64,000 bases of DNA from Flavobacterium sp. UMI-01 (lineage in GTDB: Bacteria > Bacteroidota > Bacteroidia > Flavobacteriales > Flavobacteriaceae): positions 248,001 through 312,000 of the forward strand of contig NZ_BPLU01000008.1 of NCBI RefSeq assembly GCF_019656315.1, given 5' to 3'. The stretch's first letter is position 1, and each line of letters starts with the position of its first letter. Position numbers and translations under genes: made by a program. Positions 18,448-25,925 of the stretch are shown piece after piece. The notes under the pieces were generated by a model. It made no database searches, had not been told where the DNA came from, and saw only the letters and a program-made list of their open reading frames with translations.

Positions 18448-19059
18448 ATGACTACAATTATCAATAACTGGAAAACAATAGCAATAATGGTACTCCTTGC
18501 AACTGTAGTGTGGTTTTACAAAGACTACCAATTCCAAAAAACAGAGAACCAGCGACAAAGCGAAAATGCTTCACAGCTCCGAAAAGCCGATAGCCTACGT
18601 TTTACCAGTCAAAATTTGACTATTGCAGAAATTAAAGATTACTTACAATACCAAAATCCAGATTTGCAAAAAAAATTAGAAAACAACAATATCAAACTCG
18701 GACGAATTGAAAGTATTGTTTCCTCTAATTATCAATATCGTGACACCATCAAAAAAGAAAAGGATGTTACAGAGTTAGTCGATGCCATCAAAAAAGCAAT
18801 TCCAAAAACACAATCCTGGACAGACACCTCTCAATGTTTAACCATAAAAGGCAACGTTTCCTTTGATGGCCAAAAATTAAAAGTCACCGTCAATGACAGA
18901 GAATTCAAAAACAAGTCTGACGGAGTAGCCTACTGGCAAAGACGACAATGGTCCTTTTTAGGAATAAAAACTCGTTTCCTTGGTAAAAAAGAATTCACAG
19001 CAAAACAATTTGATGAATGTGGCCAAAGCCAAGTTTTAAGAATTCAAAAAAAAGAGTGA
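18448..19059 (+). CDS. Spanin-like lysis protein (i-spanin candidate)
   Basis: A 203-aa protein with one N-terminal transmembrane helix (WKTIAIMVLLATVVWFY, residues 8 to 24) and a mainly helical, charged region at residues 28 to 110, ending in a small globular C-terminal part with two cysteines. The N-in, periplasmic coiled-coil layout downstream of holin and endolysin matches Rz-type inner-membrane spanins, which fuse the membranes in the last step of lysis. It is longer than Rz. It is the last gene of the late operon and is closed by a terminator. Sequence identity to known spanins cannot be shown here. Confidence 0.5.
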   Translation: MTTIINNWKTIAIMVLLATVVWFYKDYQFQKTENQRQSENASQLRKADSLRFTSQNLTIAEIKDYLQYQNPDLQKKLENNNIKLGRIESIVSSNYQYRDTIKKEKDVTELVDAIKKAIPKTQSWTDTSQCLTIKGNVSFDGQKLKVTVNDREFKNKSDGVAYWQRRQWSFLGIKTRFLGKKEFTAKQFDECGQSQVLRIQKKE

Positions 19060-19095
19060 TGTTTAATGTAACGAAAGGAGGGCGGTAATCTGATC

Positions 19096-19128
19096 AAAGG
19101 GAGTTTCGAAAGATTCTCCCCTTTTTTT
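19096..19128 (+). terminator. Terminator after the lysis module
   Basis: AAAGGGAG pairs with CTCCCCTTT around a loop of about 12 nt, with one unpaired C, and is followed by a seven-T run. It separates the late operon from the next transcription unit. Confidence 0.75.
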
Positions 19129-19149
19129 GTAAAAAAACTTCAAAATAAA

Positions 19150-19181
19150 TTTGGATTCAAGTAGCAAATTTGCTACTTTTG
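19150..19181 (+). promoter_or_regulatory. Promoter enclosing a 20-bp palindromic operator
   Basis: TTTG at 19150-19153 and TACTTTTG at 19174-19181 are spaced by 20 nt, a good match to the Flavobacterium TTTG-N19/20-TAnnTTTG promoter. The perfect palindrome AAGTAGCAAATTTGCTACTT (19159-19178) fills the spacer and runs into the -7 box; flanking GATTCAA and TTGAATC extend the dyad with a 2-nt offset. A dimeric repressor bound here would block the polymerase directly. The XRE-type protein at the end of this operon is the obvious candidate regulator, though a repressor outside the window is equally possible. Confidence 0.6.
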
Positions 19182-19230
19182 AATCATCAAATAATCAGAA
19201 CTGCGGGGTCAGCAGCATAAACACGACGAA

Positions 19231-20073
19231 ATGGTTATGAAAGCAACAATCACACTTCAGGAACTTGCTACAAAATTAAACGGTAAATATTGGGAAAAAG
19301 GAGACTTGAAAAGGGTTTACTTAGAAGAAGGTTACAACACTAAAAAAATGAGTACTAAAACTTATGTGTATGAGCGTAAGGACGGGACTTTTGGGGTAAG
19401 TTGTAGAATTGAATGTCCTTCTCAAAATGACAATTGGATTACTTCTCAGGAAGATATGATTATTGAAGGAGTGGAAAAAGCAATTGAAGAAATTTTGAAT
19501 CCAGTAGATGAAAATGAAGTTGTTGAAGTTAAAGAGAAAAACATTCAAGAGGAATTGTCTAAAGGATTAGCCGAAATTAAATCACTTAACAGTGAAAATA
19601 TAGGTGATTATCTTAAGAAATTAAATTTCCATATTTCTTCTACAAATCATCCTTTACTTTGGAATATTAATTTTAATCTATTTCAGTTAAAAACAAACCA
19701 AAGGTTTTTAAACGAAAAAGATGATTACGCTCCTATGATTTACAGTAATTCTTTTGAGAGAGTTTTTTTTAAGCGTGAACGCTCATCAAACGAACCTTTT
19801 TCAGAAAAATTAGGAGTTGTAAAAGTAGGCGAAACTAAAGTTGAGTTCGAGGATGTTTTGGATTTTGTTTTTTTAAGAAAACAAGGCACAAACGGACCAA
19901 ATAAAAAAAACGTTTATGTTGTAAAAGAAATTCCAGAACATATTACAGATAAATTAAATGCTGTACTTGAAGAAGAAAAAGCAAAAAGAAAAATTGAGTT
20001 AGAAAACAGAATAGCTCAATATACTACAGAACTAGCCGATTCAATTGAAAAATTCAAAGCGTCTAAGTTATGA
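19231..20073 (+). CDS. Phage protein of unknown function, first gene of the DNA-metabolism block
   Basis: A 280-aa soluble protein. Residues 1 to 90 form a mixed domain (ITLQELATKLNGKYWEKGD) and residues 240 to 280 a long charged helix ending FKASKL. Two ATGs (MVM) are available; the first is used here. It is the first gene after the palindromic promoter, so it leads the block containing helicase, ParB-like, methyltransferase and PAPS-reductase-like genes. I do not recognise its family. Confidence 0.5.
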   Translation: MVMKATITLQELATKLNGKYWEKGDLKRVYLEEGYNTKKMSTKTYVYERKDGTFGVSCRIECPSQNDNWITSQEDMIIEGVEKAIEEILNPVDENEVVEVKEKNIQEELSKGLAEIKSLNSENIGDYLKKLNFHISSTNHPLLWNINFNLFQLKTNQRFLNEKDDYAPMIYSNSFERVFFKRERSSNEPFSEKLGVVKVGETKVEFEDVLDFVFLRKQGTNGPNKKNVYVVKEIPEHITDKLNAVLEEEKAKRKIELENRIAQYTTELADSIEKFKASKL

Positions 20074-20375
20074 TTAAATCAGCCATGATACGATTCGATA
20101 AGCTCTTGGGAGAAACTCCCAAGGCTTTTCTTCTCCTGTTTAGAGATGGAGAAAGATGGGTGCCTAAATCACAATGCAAACGTTTTATTACTAATAAAAA
20201 GCTTGGTGGAAACGTGATACTGCCAACATTCATTATCAACGACATTGTAGGTCACGACATCAACGAAAAAGGATTTGACGAAACATTAATAACACCTGAT
20301 TGGGTAGTTGAGCACCACACTCCAGATAGAGTAGAGCCAAAAGAGAATAATACTATTAAACGATTGAAAAAATGA
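20070..20375 (+). CDS. Small phage protein of unknown function
   Basis: A 101-aa protein overlapping the previous gene by four bases and the helicase gene by four, a tight coupling that supports it being real. It is basic at the centre (RWVPKSQCKRFITNKK) and ends in a lysine tail (TIKRLKK), without membrane segments or recognisable motifs. A DNA-binding accessory role to the helicase is possible but unsupported. Confidence 0.5.
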   Translation: MIKSAMIRFDKLLGETPKAFLLLFRDGERWVPKSQCKRFITNKKLGGNVILPTFIINDIVGHDINEKGFDETLITPDWVVEHHTPDRVEPKENNTIKRLKK

Positions 20376-21592
20376 ACCTTCTCCCCAACCAAACAAAAGC
20401 CATAACAAAGCATCTATCAAATAAGGTAGCTGCTTTGTTCATGAAAATGGGCACTGGAAAAACACGTGTAACGGTTGAGCTGGTTAACGCAATTGAAAAA
20501 GTAGATTTGGTAGTTTGGGTTGGTCCTCTACGAAGCATCAAGCCACTTGACGAAAGAACACCATCCATCAAAGAAGAAATTGCCAAATGGGGTGGTTTCA
20601 ACTGTCAGAATGTAGTCTATGTAGGAATTGAAACCTTACAATCCAGTGATAGAACCTACCTACAATTATACAAACAAATTGCTACAGCGTGGCGATGTGT
20701 GTTGATTGTAGATGAAAGCATCAAGATTAAAAACCACGATGCCAAACGTACGCAACGATTAATCACTTTCTCCCGAATGGTAGAGTATAAGTTTATCTTG
20801 AATGGCGAACCTATCACAAGGGATTTATTGGATATATGGGCTCAATTTCATTTTTTAGACCCTGAAATTCTCAATATGTCTTTATCTGAGTTCAAGAATA
20901 CGTTTTGCAAATACACAACCATTACCAAAAGCTTTCCAGGAACTCACAAGAGTTACACTAAGGAGTTTATTACAGGTTACGAAAACATTGATTACCTGTA
21001 CTCGTTAATAGGTGAATATGTGTTTGAGTGTGATTTGGATCTGAACATCCAAAAGATTTTTGAAACCAAAACGTTCAGTCTTTCGGATGATGAGCAAAAA
21101 GAGTACAATTATATCAAAGAGACCTATCTTGACGATGAAAAGCTCATGGCGATGAACAATAACATCTTTCTGGAAATGACCCAGAAAATGCAACACAGTT
21201 ATAGTTGTAGTGAAGAAAAGTTTGAAGTCGTAGAGGATTGGATAACAGATGAAAGCAAAACAATAATCTACTGCCTGTATGTTGTAAGTTTCGAAGCTTG
21301 CAAAGCACGTTTCCCCGATGCTTTGGTTTTAAACTACAAAACAGGAAGCCTGTCACTTAATTTACAAGAAAGGCCATACACGGTCTATTTTGACCAAACA
21401 TTTGATTGGGGAGATGTTAGCCAAAGCCAACACCGAAACTATCGCACTGGCCAAGAAAATGATTGTCGTTATTTACGATTAGTGGCCAATGTTGGGCTTG
21501 GTAAATTATATTTTGACAACAATCAAAAGAAACTCGGTATTAGCGAGTATTTTAAAAGTATTAGTAAAAAACAATTAAAGAAAATATTATGA
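20372..21592 (+). CDS. Compact SNF2-like superfamily 2 helicase
   Basis: A 406-aa ATP-dependent DNA translocase. LLPNQTKAI at the start resembles the Q motif, GTGKT at residues 27 to 31 is Walker A, DES at 114 to 116 (VLIVDESIKIKN) is motif II in its SNF2 form, and LNGEP at 143 to 147 replaces the usual LTGTP of motif III. Near the end GSLSLNLQ and the sequence QSQHRNYRTGQ give motifs V and VI, with the arginine finger present. It is short for the family and has no accessory domain. It probably remodels or unwinds phage DNA during replication; a defence role cannot be excluded. It overlaps the next gene by four bases. Confidence 0.8.
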   Translation: MNLLPNQTKAITKHLSNKVAALFMKMGTGKTRVTVELVNAIEKVDLVVWVGPLRSIKPLDERTPSIKEEIAKWGGFNCQNVVYVGIETLQSSDRTYLQLYKQIATAWRCVLIVDESIKIKNHDAKRTQRLITFSRMVEYKFILNGEPITRDLLDIWAQFHFLDPEILNMSLSEFKNTFCKYTTITKSFPGTHKSYTKEFITGYENIDYLYSLIGEYVFECDLDLNIQKIFETKTFSLSDDEQKEYNYIKETYLDDEKLMAMNNNIFLEMTQKMQHSYSCSEEKFEVVEDWITDESKTIIYCLYVVSFEACKARFPDALVLNYKTGSLSLNLQERPYTVYFDQTFDWGDVSQSQHRNYRTGQENDCRYLRLVANVGLGKLYFDNNQKKLGISEYFKSISKKQLKKIL

Positions 21593-22140
21593 GTAAAAAA
21601 TTTATAAGCCCAGTATACAACGTTATAGCGGTTCCCATGGATAAAATGGAAGCAAACGATTATAATCCTAATCATGTTGCAAAACGTGAAATGGATTTGC
21701 TTTATCAATCAATAAAAGCTGATGGTTATACAATGCCTGTTGTTGCTTTTTATGATGAAGTAAGAGATAAGTATATTATTGTTGATGGTTTTCACAGATA
21801 TACAATAATGCTTACAAGGAAAGATATTTTTGAGCGTGAAAATGGAATGCTCCCAGTATCGGTAATTGATAAACCTATTGAGGACAGAATGGCCTCTACT
21901 ATTCGCCACAACAGGGCGAGAGGAAAGCACGAAGTAGAGCTTCAAGCTTCTTTGGTTTCGATGCTGAAACAAGGATGGGACGAACTTAAAATTATGAAAG
22001 AACTTGGAATGACTTTAGAGGAAGTTCAAAGATTAATTGGTTTGAAAGGAATTGCTTCAGAAATAAAAGGAGTTCCATACTCAATAGAACGTCAAATTGT
22101 AGAAGCTGGAGAAGATGTTAAAGATGGAGACTATGAGTAA
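21589..22140 (+). CDS. ParB/sulfiredoxin-like nuclease-fold protein (IbrB-like)
   Basis: A 183-aa protein. The N-terminal ParB-like fold is shown by ANDYNPN (residues 22 to 28) and DGFHR (66 to 70), the conserved core of this superfamily; a helical region with a possible helix-turn-helix (MKELGMTLEEVQRLIGLKG) follows. It is not accompanied by ParA. Pairing with a downstream PAPS-reductase-like gene matches the IbrB/IbrA pairs of enterobacterial prophages. The biochemical role of such pairs is unresolved; nucleotide binding or nicking is possible. The next gene begins inside its end (ATGAGTAA). Confidence 0.7.
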   Translation: MSKKFISPVYNVIAVPMDKMEANDYNPNHVAKREMDLLYQSIKADGYTMPVVAFYDEVRDKYIIVDGFHRYTIMLTRKDIFERENGMLPVSVIDKPIEDRMASTIRHNRARGKHEVELQASLVSMLKQGWDELKIMKELGMTLEEVQRLIGLKGIASEIKGVPYSIERQIVEAGEDVKDGDYE

Positions 22141-22759
22141 ATTTGAGTACCGAGGATTTTATCAAAAATATGATATGTCCGAAGTAATAAAGATAGGAAC
22201 AGGGATAATAAAAGTTCATGATATTTTTGATGATTTGCCTGGTTTCATGTTTGAAGCGGATTGTTTGTTTATAGACCCTCCTTGCAATGAGGGAAATTTA
22301 AAAAGCTTTTATACGAAAGCAGATTTAGAAAAAAGAAAATCTATCATAGCATTTAATGAGAGGTTGTTTGAGTTAATTGACAAAATTCAGCCAAAGCATT
22401 TGTTTATAGAGTCTTTTGCTTCTAATAAAAAGAACATTTTAGAAAAACTATCTACTCGGTATTTTGTTAAAGAATTTACATCGTATTATTACGGTTCTGA
22501 GAAGAATAAATGTTATATTTTTTACGCAACTGTTGTAGCGAATGATTTTGAATTACCCTATGTTGACGAGGAAAAAGCTATTGAATACATCTGTCAAAAC
22601 TTAGATTTCAATTGTATTGGAGATTTATGTATGGGTAAAGGTCTGGTTGGTTTTTATGCTAATAAGTATGGAAAAAAATTTGTTGGCACAGAATTAAATA
22701 AAAAGCGTTTAGCTTGTTTAATAGAACACATTAATCAGAATAAAATAATAGTCAGATAA
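22133..22759 (+). CDS. Phage DNA methyltransferase, permuted, DPPC motif
   Basis: A 208-aa SAM-dependent methyltransferase-like protein. The catalytic motif IV appears as DPPC at residues 48 to 51 (CLFIDPPCNEG), upstream of the SAM-binding motif I, GDLCMGKGLVGF at 163 to 174, with the acidic residue in GTEL at 185 to 188. Motif IV before motif I is the beta-class order seen in many N6-adenine and N4-cytosine enzymes. The usual aromatic after DPP is cysteine here. ATGs at 22115 and 22124 are also in frame; this start gives the short coupled overlap with the ParB-like gene. No target recognition domain of normal size is visible. Confidence 0.68.
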   Translation: MSKFEYRGFYQKYDMSEVIKIGTGIIKVHDIFDDLPGFMFEADCLFIDPPCNEGNLKSFYTKADLEKRKSIIAFNERLFELIDKIQPKHLFIESFASNKKNILEKLSTRYFVKEFTSYYYGSEKNKCYIFYATVVANDFELPYVDEEKAIEYICQNLDFNCIGDLCMGKGLVGFYANKYGKKFVGTELNKKRLACLIEHINQNKIIVR

Positions 22760-23889
22760 TGGGAAGAACAGCAATAAGAGGGGTAGAAAATGTATTGAAT
22801 GCCGTAAAGAAAAGAATTTCATTCCTTTTCGATAATTACGATAATATTCAATTGGCTTTCTCTGGAGGTAAAGACAGTACTGTTTTGTTTCATTTGGTAA
22901 ACGAAGAAGCAAAAAAAAGAGATAGAAAATTTATCCTGTATTTTCAGGACCAGGAAGCCGAATATCAAGGCACAATTGATTTGGTAGAATGGGCAATGTC
23001 GCAACCAAATGTTATTCCGCAATGGTATCAAGTTCCAATTTTTATGACCAATGCCGCTAGTCATCAGCAGTTATTTCTTTGGGCTTGGGGTGATGGCGAA
23101 AATTGGGTAAGAGAAAAAAATCCGTTAGCAATTCAAAAATTGGACAAAAAATATCCAAAACGTTTTTACAAGTTTAATCTTTGGGTAGCACAGCAAAACA
23201 GAAAGAATTTTGAAGGTAGTTTTGTTTCTATCATCGGTTTGAGAGCCGAAGAAAGTCCAGACAGAAGATTTGTGATGTTTGGAGAAGATTCAGAATTGTT
23301 TTGGATCAGAAGAAAAACAGAACCGCACAAAGCTTACCCAATTATCGATTGGAGTTATACAGATGTTTGGAAATATCTTATTGAAAATGAGTTGAAATAC
23401 AATAAGATTTATGATAAGATGTACATGTTAGGTGGTAATTTGCGATATTTCAGAGTTTCAAATTTGGTTCACGAAAAAGCTTTCAGATGCCTGACTGATT
23501 TGCAGGAATTAGAACCTGATACGTATGATAAATTAGAACAAAGATTGCAAGGTGTTCATACTGCTGCGATGTATGGGAAAGAAAATTTAATGTATTCTAT
23601 AAAAGAGCTACCAAGTCAGTTTAAAACATGGAAAGAATACAAGGATTTTCTTTTAGAGTCTATTCATCCTGATTTAAAAAAACTTTTCAAGTTTCAATGG
23701 AGTAGATTCGGAGATACAGATGATACTAGAGCTTGTAAGTATATGGTTAAGCGTATTCTTTTGTGTGATTGGGAAGGAAATATAACAATGAGTAAAGATT
23801 TTTTTTACTACACTAAAGAGCATATTTTGGAAAAAAACAGGCTAAAAAGAGAAGATGAAATAATTAAAAAGTGGACACAATTATTATAA
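22759..23889 (+). CDS. PAPS-reductase-family protein (IbrA / DUF3440-like)
   Basis: A 376-aa protein of the N-type ATP-pyrophosphatase fold. SGGKDS at residues 35 to 40 is the PP-loop that binds ATP; the second half holds DUF3440-type segments (SYTDVWKYLIENE, RVSNLVHEKAFRCL and DDTRACKYMVKRILLC). Relatives include PAPS reductase, DndC of DNA phosphorothioation and prophage IbrA. At this length and with a ParB-like partner it is closest to IbrA. The reaction is unknown; an adenylation or sulfur-transfer step on nucleic acid is a reasonable inference. One base is shared with the preceding methyltransferase gene. Confidence 0.75.
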   Translation: MGRTAIRGVENVLNAVKKRISFLFDNYDNIQLAFSGGKDSTVLFHLVNEEAKKRDRKFILYFQDQEAEYQGTIDLVEWAMSQPNVIPQWYQVPIFMTNAASHQQLFLWAWGDGENWVREKNPLAIQKLDKKYPKRFYKFNLWVAQQNRKNFEGSFVSIIGLRAEESPDRRFVMFGEDSELFWIRRKTEPHKAYPIIDWSYTDVWKYLIENELKYNKIYDKMYMLGGNLRYFRVSNLVHEKAFRCLTDLQELEPDTYDKLEQRLQGVHTAAMYGKENLMYSIKELPSQFKTWKEYKDFLLESIHPDLKKLFKFQWSRFGDTDDTRACKYMVKRILLCDWEGNITMSKDFFYYTKEHILEKNRLKREDEIIKKWTQLL

Positions 23890-23896
23890 AATAACC

Positions 23897-24118
23897 ATGG
23901 ATAAACCAAGAGAAAAAGAAGTAAAAGTTGCCGAAATTATCAGGGCAGCAAGATTGAAAAAAGGCATGACACAAGAAGAACTGGCTAACGAAGTAGGAGT
24001 GAGTCGCAGTACGATTATCCGTGTAGAGGATGCGAGATACTCTCCAAATGCTGCACAATTGTATGTTATTTTAGAAAAATTAGAAATCCCTTTAATTATT
24101 GGTAATGAAAAAATTTGA
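23897..24118 (+). CDS. XRE/HipB-like helix-turn-helix regulator
   Basis: A 73-aa single-domain DNA-binding protein. Residues 12 to 65 give the Cro/C1-type fold: IIRAARLKKGMTQEELANEV, then GVSRSTIIRVEDARYSPN as the recognition part. The C-terminal strand (EIPLIIGNEKI) resembles the HipB end. It may act on the palindrome in the promoter of its own operon. It overlaps the next gene by 14 bases, a pairing that recalls toxin-antitoxin order, but the partner is not a recognisable toxin. Confidence 0.75.
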   Translation: MDKPREKEVKVAEIIRAARLKKGMTQEELANEVGVSRSTIIRVEDARYSPNAAQLYVILEKLEIPLIIGNEKI

Positions 24119-24422
24119 TTTAAAACAACCAGACTTTTTGTTTTGTGAGGTGGTAATTAAAGATGGTTCCCAGAATGACGATAGGATTTGGATCTACCAT
24201 CGACCAAGTTTATCACTTATTGAATTCATCAATGTGGATGATTTCAAGGATTTTCAGTTTACAGGCAAACAAGACCGTTTTGAATATTTGGACGAAAATT
24301 GGTTTGGTGTTTTTGTACAGAATAATTGTGAAGATACAGATTACAATGCAGATAAGGTTTTGAAAGCTGCGTGGAAGTACCTGGAGGATTATTTTATCTG
24401 GGAAGATAGTCAGGAGGAATAA
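24105..24422 (+). CDS. Unknown protein paired with the XRE regulator
   Basis: A 105-aa acidic protein (MKKFDLKQPDFLFCEVVIKD). The ATG was chosen over a TTG six bases upstream. Short beta strands with many aromatic residues are followed by a C-terminal helix (ADKVLKAAWKYLEDYFIWED). It is translationally coupled to the HTH gene and ends at a strong terminator. Family not recognised; a HipA-like kinase or nuclease is excluded by size and lack of motifs. Confidence 0.5.
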   Translation: MKKFDLKQPDFLFCEVVIKDGSQNDDRIWIYHRPSLSLIEFINVDDFKDFQFTGKQDRFEYLDENWFGVFVQNNCEDTDYNADKVLKAAWKYLEDYFIWEDSQEE

Positions 24423-24426
24423 TAGA

Positions 24427-24462
24427 AAAAGTGGTCAAAAACGACCACTTTTATTTTTTTTT
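24427..24462. terminator. Terminator ending the rightward phage block
   Basis: AAAAGTGGTC pairs with GACCACTTTT around a 6-nt loop, followed by a nine-T run. It lies between convergent transcription units, so it may also serve the leftward integrase unit. Confidence 0.85.
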
Positions 24463-24578
24463 CTTTTCCAGCTATCATTGTGGTATTTGTCGCTTGGATG
24501 GCTGTTAATCCACTCCCAAACTAACCTGCCAACCAAAACAAAAACCGCTATCGATATTATAATTTCTAATATTTGCAT
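24435..24578 (-). CDS. 47-aa membrane protein downstream of the integrase
   Basis: A complete ATG-to-TGA frame starts 10 bases after the integrase stop on the same strand. Residues 1 to 20 form one hydrophobic helix (MQILEIIISIAVFVLVGRLV), followed by a polar basic tail (SHPSDKYHNDSWKRKKNK). Its last codons overlap the terminator hairpin, which is unusual. Position and composition suggest a real small gene co-transcribed with the integrase; a chance frame is possible. Confidence 0.4.
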   Translation of the reverse strand: MQILEIIISIAVFVLVGRLVWEWINSHPSDKYHNDSWKRKKNKSGRF

Positions 24579-24588
24579 ATATTCAAAT

Positions 24589-25857
24589 TTAAGCATTCAA
24601 AACATTTATTGTAATTTTCTTCAAAGCTTCGTTCTCTCTCTTTTTCTTGCCTACCAAGTAAACTTTGTTTGTGATGTTAGACGAAGTGTGAGAGGCCAGT
24701 TGCGATGAAACAGTACTATTTGACTTTTCATCTACAATGTCTAAAAATAAATGTTTCAAAGCGTAAAAATCAGCCGTTATGGGTTCGTATTTTGACAAAG
24801 AATCCAATATTTTTGATTTTTCATAAATCTGGCCATCTTTAATTAAAAGTTTGTTTTTAACATGTGATTTCCATCTTCTGGTGATTCTATCAGGATTTAC
24901 CATTTCGTCTCCTGGAACTAAATTTTTACTAAATAAGTACTCATTCGGTTTTGCTCCTAGCAATGCTTTTTCCCAATAACGAATAGCATTTGGCAATATT
25001 ATTTTGGTTGTCTCAATATATCGAGTTCCTTTTTGAATGGTTACTTTGTATTCCTGATTATTTAAGTCAACATCTTTAGCTTTCAATCTAAATAATTCCG
25101 AACTCCTTGCACCGGAATAGAAAAATAAATTCGTGTAATTATAGAATTCAGGATATTTAATCTTTAAAAATGATAAGATTTGTTTCAAGGTATCTATTTC
25201 TAAAACATCACGTATTTTTTTAACTGTTTTCCTTTTTCTCAGATCTCGTGCATAGTTGCTTTCAGCACAATCATAATCCAGTAGCTCGTAAAATAAGGAT
25301 GAAAAATATGCCCTGAATTTATTGTAATAATCATCACTTAGGTTTATGTGGTCCAGGGTAGTTTTTAAATGGCTACGCTTGAAATCAATAATTTTTATAT
25401 CCTGGTACTTCAATTCGTTTATCGCTTTTTCAAATCTATTCAAAGCAAATCGAATTTGGTTCACATGCTTATCAGAAGCTTTGATTTGAGCATGAGCCAA
25501 GCGAAAAGCTTTCATTACTGGTAGATTAGGGTTAAGAGTATCAGGAACAACCTCTTTTTCTTCAGGAATCATGAATTTTTTAGTAATAGGATTCCAACCT
25601 TTGTCTTCAAATAGAATAGGGATTTCTTTTAGAAGTATTTCAATAGCTTCTTTTCGTTCTTCAAGGGTTTTAAAACGATTTAGTTTTTTTCTAAAAGGAA
25701 ATCCTTTTGGGTATTTCTTTTTAAACACAGGATCGTAGAATTTACATTCCACATACCAGTTTAGATCTAAACTTTTTTTGGAGGTTAGAGTTTTCCAATT
25801 TTCTGGATGAACCCACACTTCGGAGTAGGAACAGTCAAATAATAGTGATTTTGCCAT
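24589..25857 (-). CDS. int: Phage tyrosine recombinase (integrase)
   Basis: A 422-aa site-specific recombinase. Residues 1 to 110 form an N-terminal arm-binding-type domain, 112 to 205 the core-binding SAM-like helices, and 215 to 420 the catalytic domain. Arg251 in YSGARSSEL, Lys276 in the beta-hairpin, His369, His390 and the nucleophile Tyr400 can be placed. The usual HxxRH box is YALKH (365 to 369), so the second catalytic arginine is lysine and the first histidine is tyrosine. The gene reads away from the adjacent tRNA-Arg, whose 3' end faces it, the classic layout for tRNA integration. Repeats upstream may be its arm sites. Confidence 0.9.
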   Translation of the reverse strand: MAKSLLFDCSYSEVWVHPENWKTLTSKKSLDLNWYVECKFYDPVFKKKYPKGFPFRKKLNRFKTLEERKEAIEILLKEIPILFEDKGWNPITKKFMIPEEKEVVPDTLNPNLPVMKAFRLAHAQIKASDKHVNQIRFALNRFEKAINELKYQDIKIIDFKRSHLKTTLDHINLSDDYYNKFRAYFSSLFYELLDYDCAESNYARDLRKRKTVKKIRDVLEIDTLKQILSFLKIKYPEFYNYTNLFFYSGARSSELFRLKAKDVDLNNQEYKVTIQKGTRYIETTKIILPNAIRYWEKALLGAKPNEYLFSKNLVPGDEMVNPDRITRRWKSHVKNKLLIKDGQIYEKSKILDSLSKYEPITADFYALKHLFLDIVDEKSNSTVSSQLASHTSSNITNKVYLVGKKKRENEALKKITINVLNA

Positions 25858-25861
25858 TTTA

Positions 25862-25908
25862 GTAATTACATGAAGGGTTGCCGTTAGGGTTGCCGATTAA
25901 GTAATTAC
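25862..25908. repeat. Paired direct repeats upstream of the integrase (arm-site candidates)
   Basis: Within 47 bp are two copies of the self-complementary octamer GTAATTAC (25862-25869 and 25901-25908) flanking two copies of AGGGTTGCCG (25874-25883 and 25886-25895, 12 bp apart). They lie between the integrase start and the tRNA 3' end, where arm-type recombinase sites and the int promoter are expected. Autoregulation by Int or an excisionase site is possible. Confidence 0.45.
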
Positions 25909-25925
25909 AAGCCGTAAGATATTTT

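Noticed and set aside
24478..24708. 76-aa plus-strand frame over the end of int
   Set aside because: It is antisense to int and to the small membrane gene and has no family resemblance.
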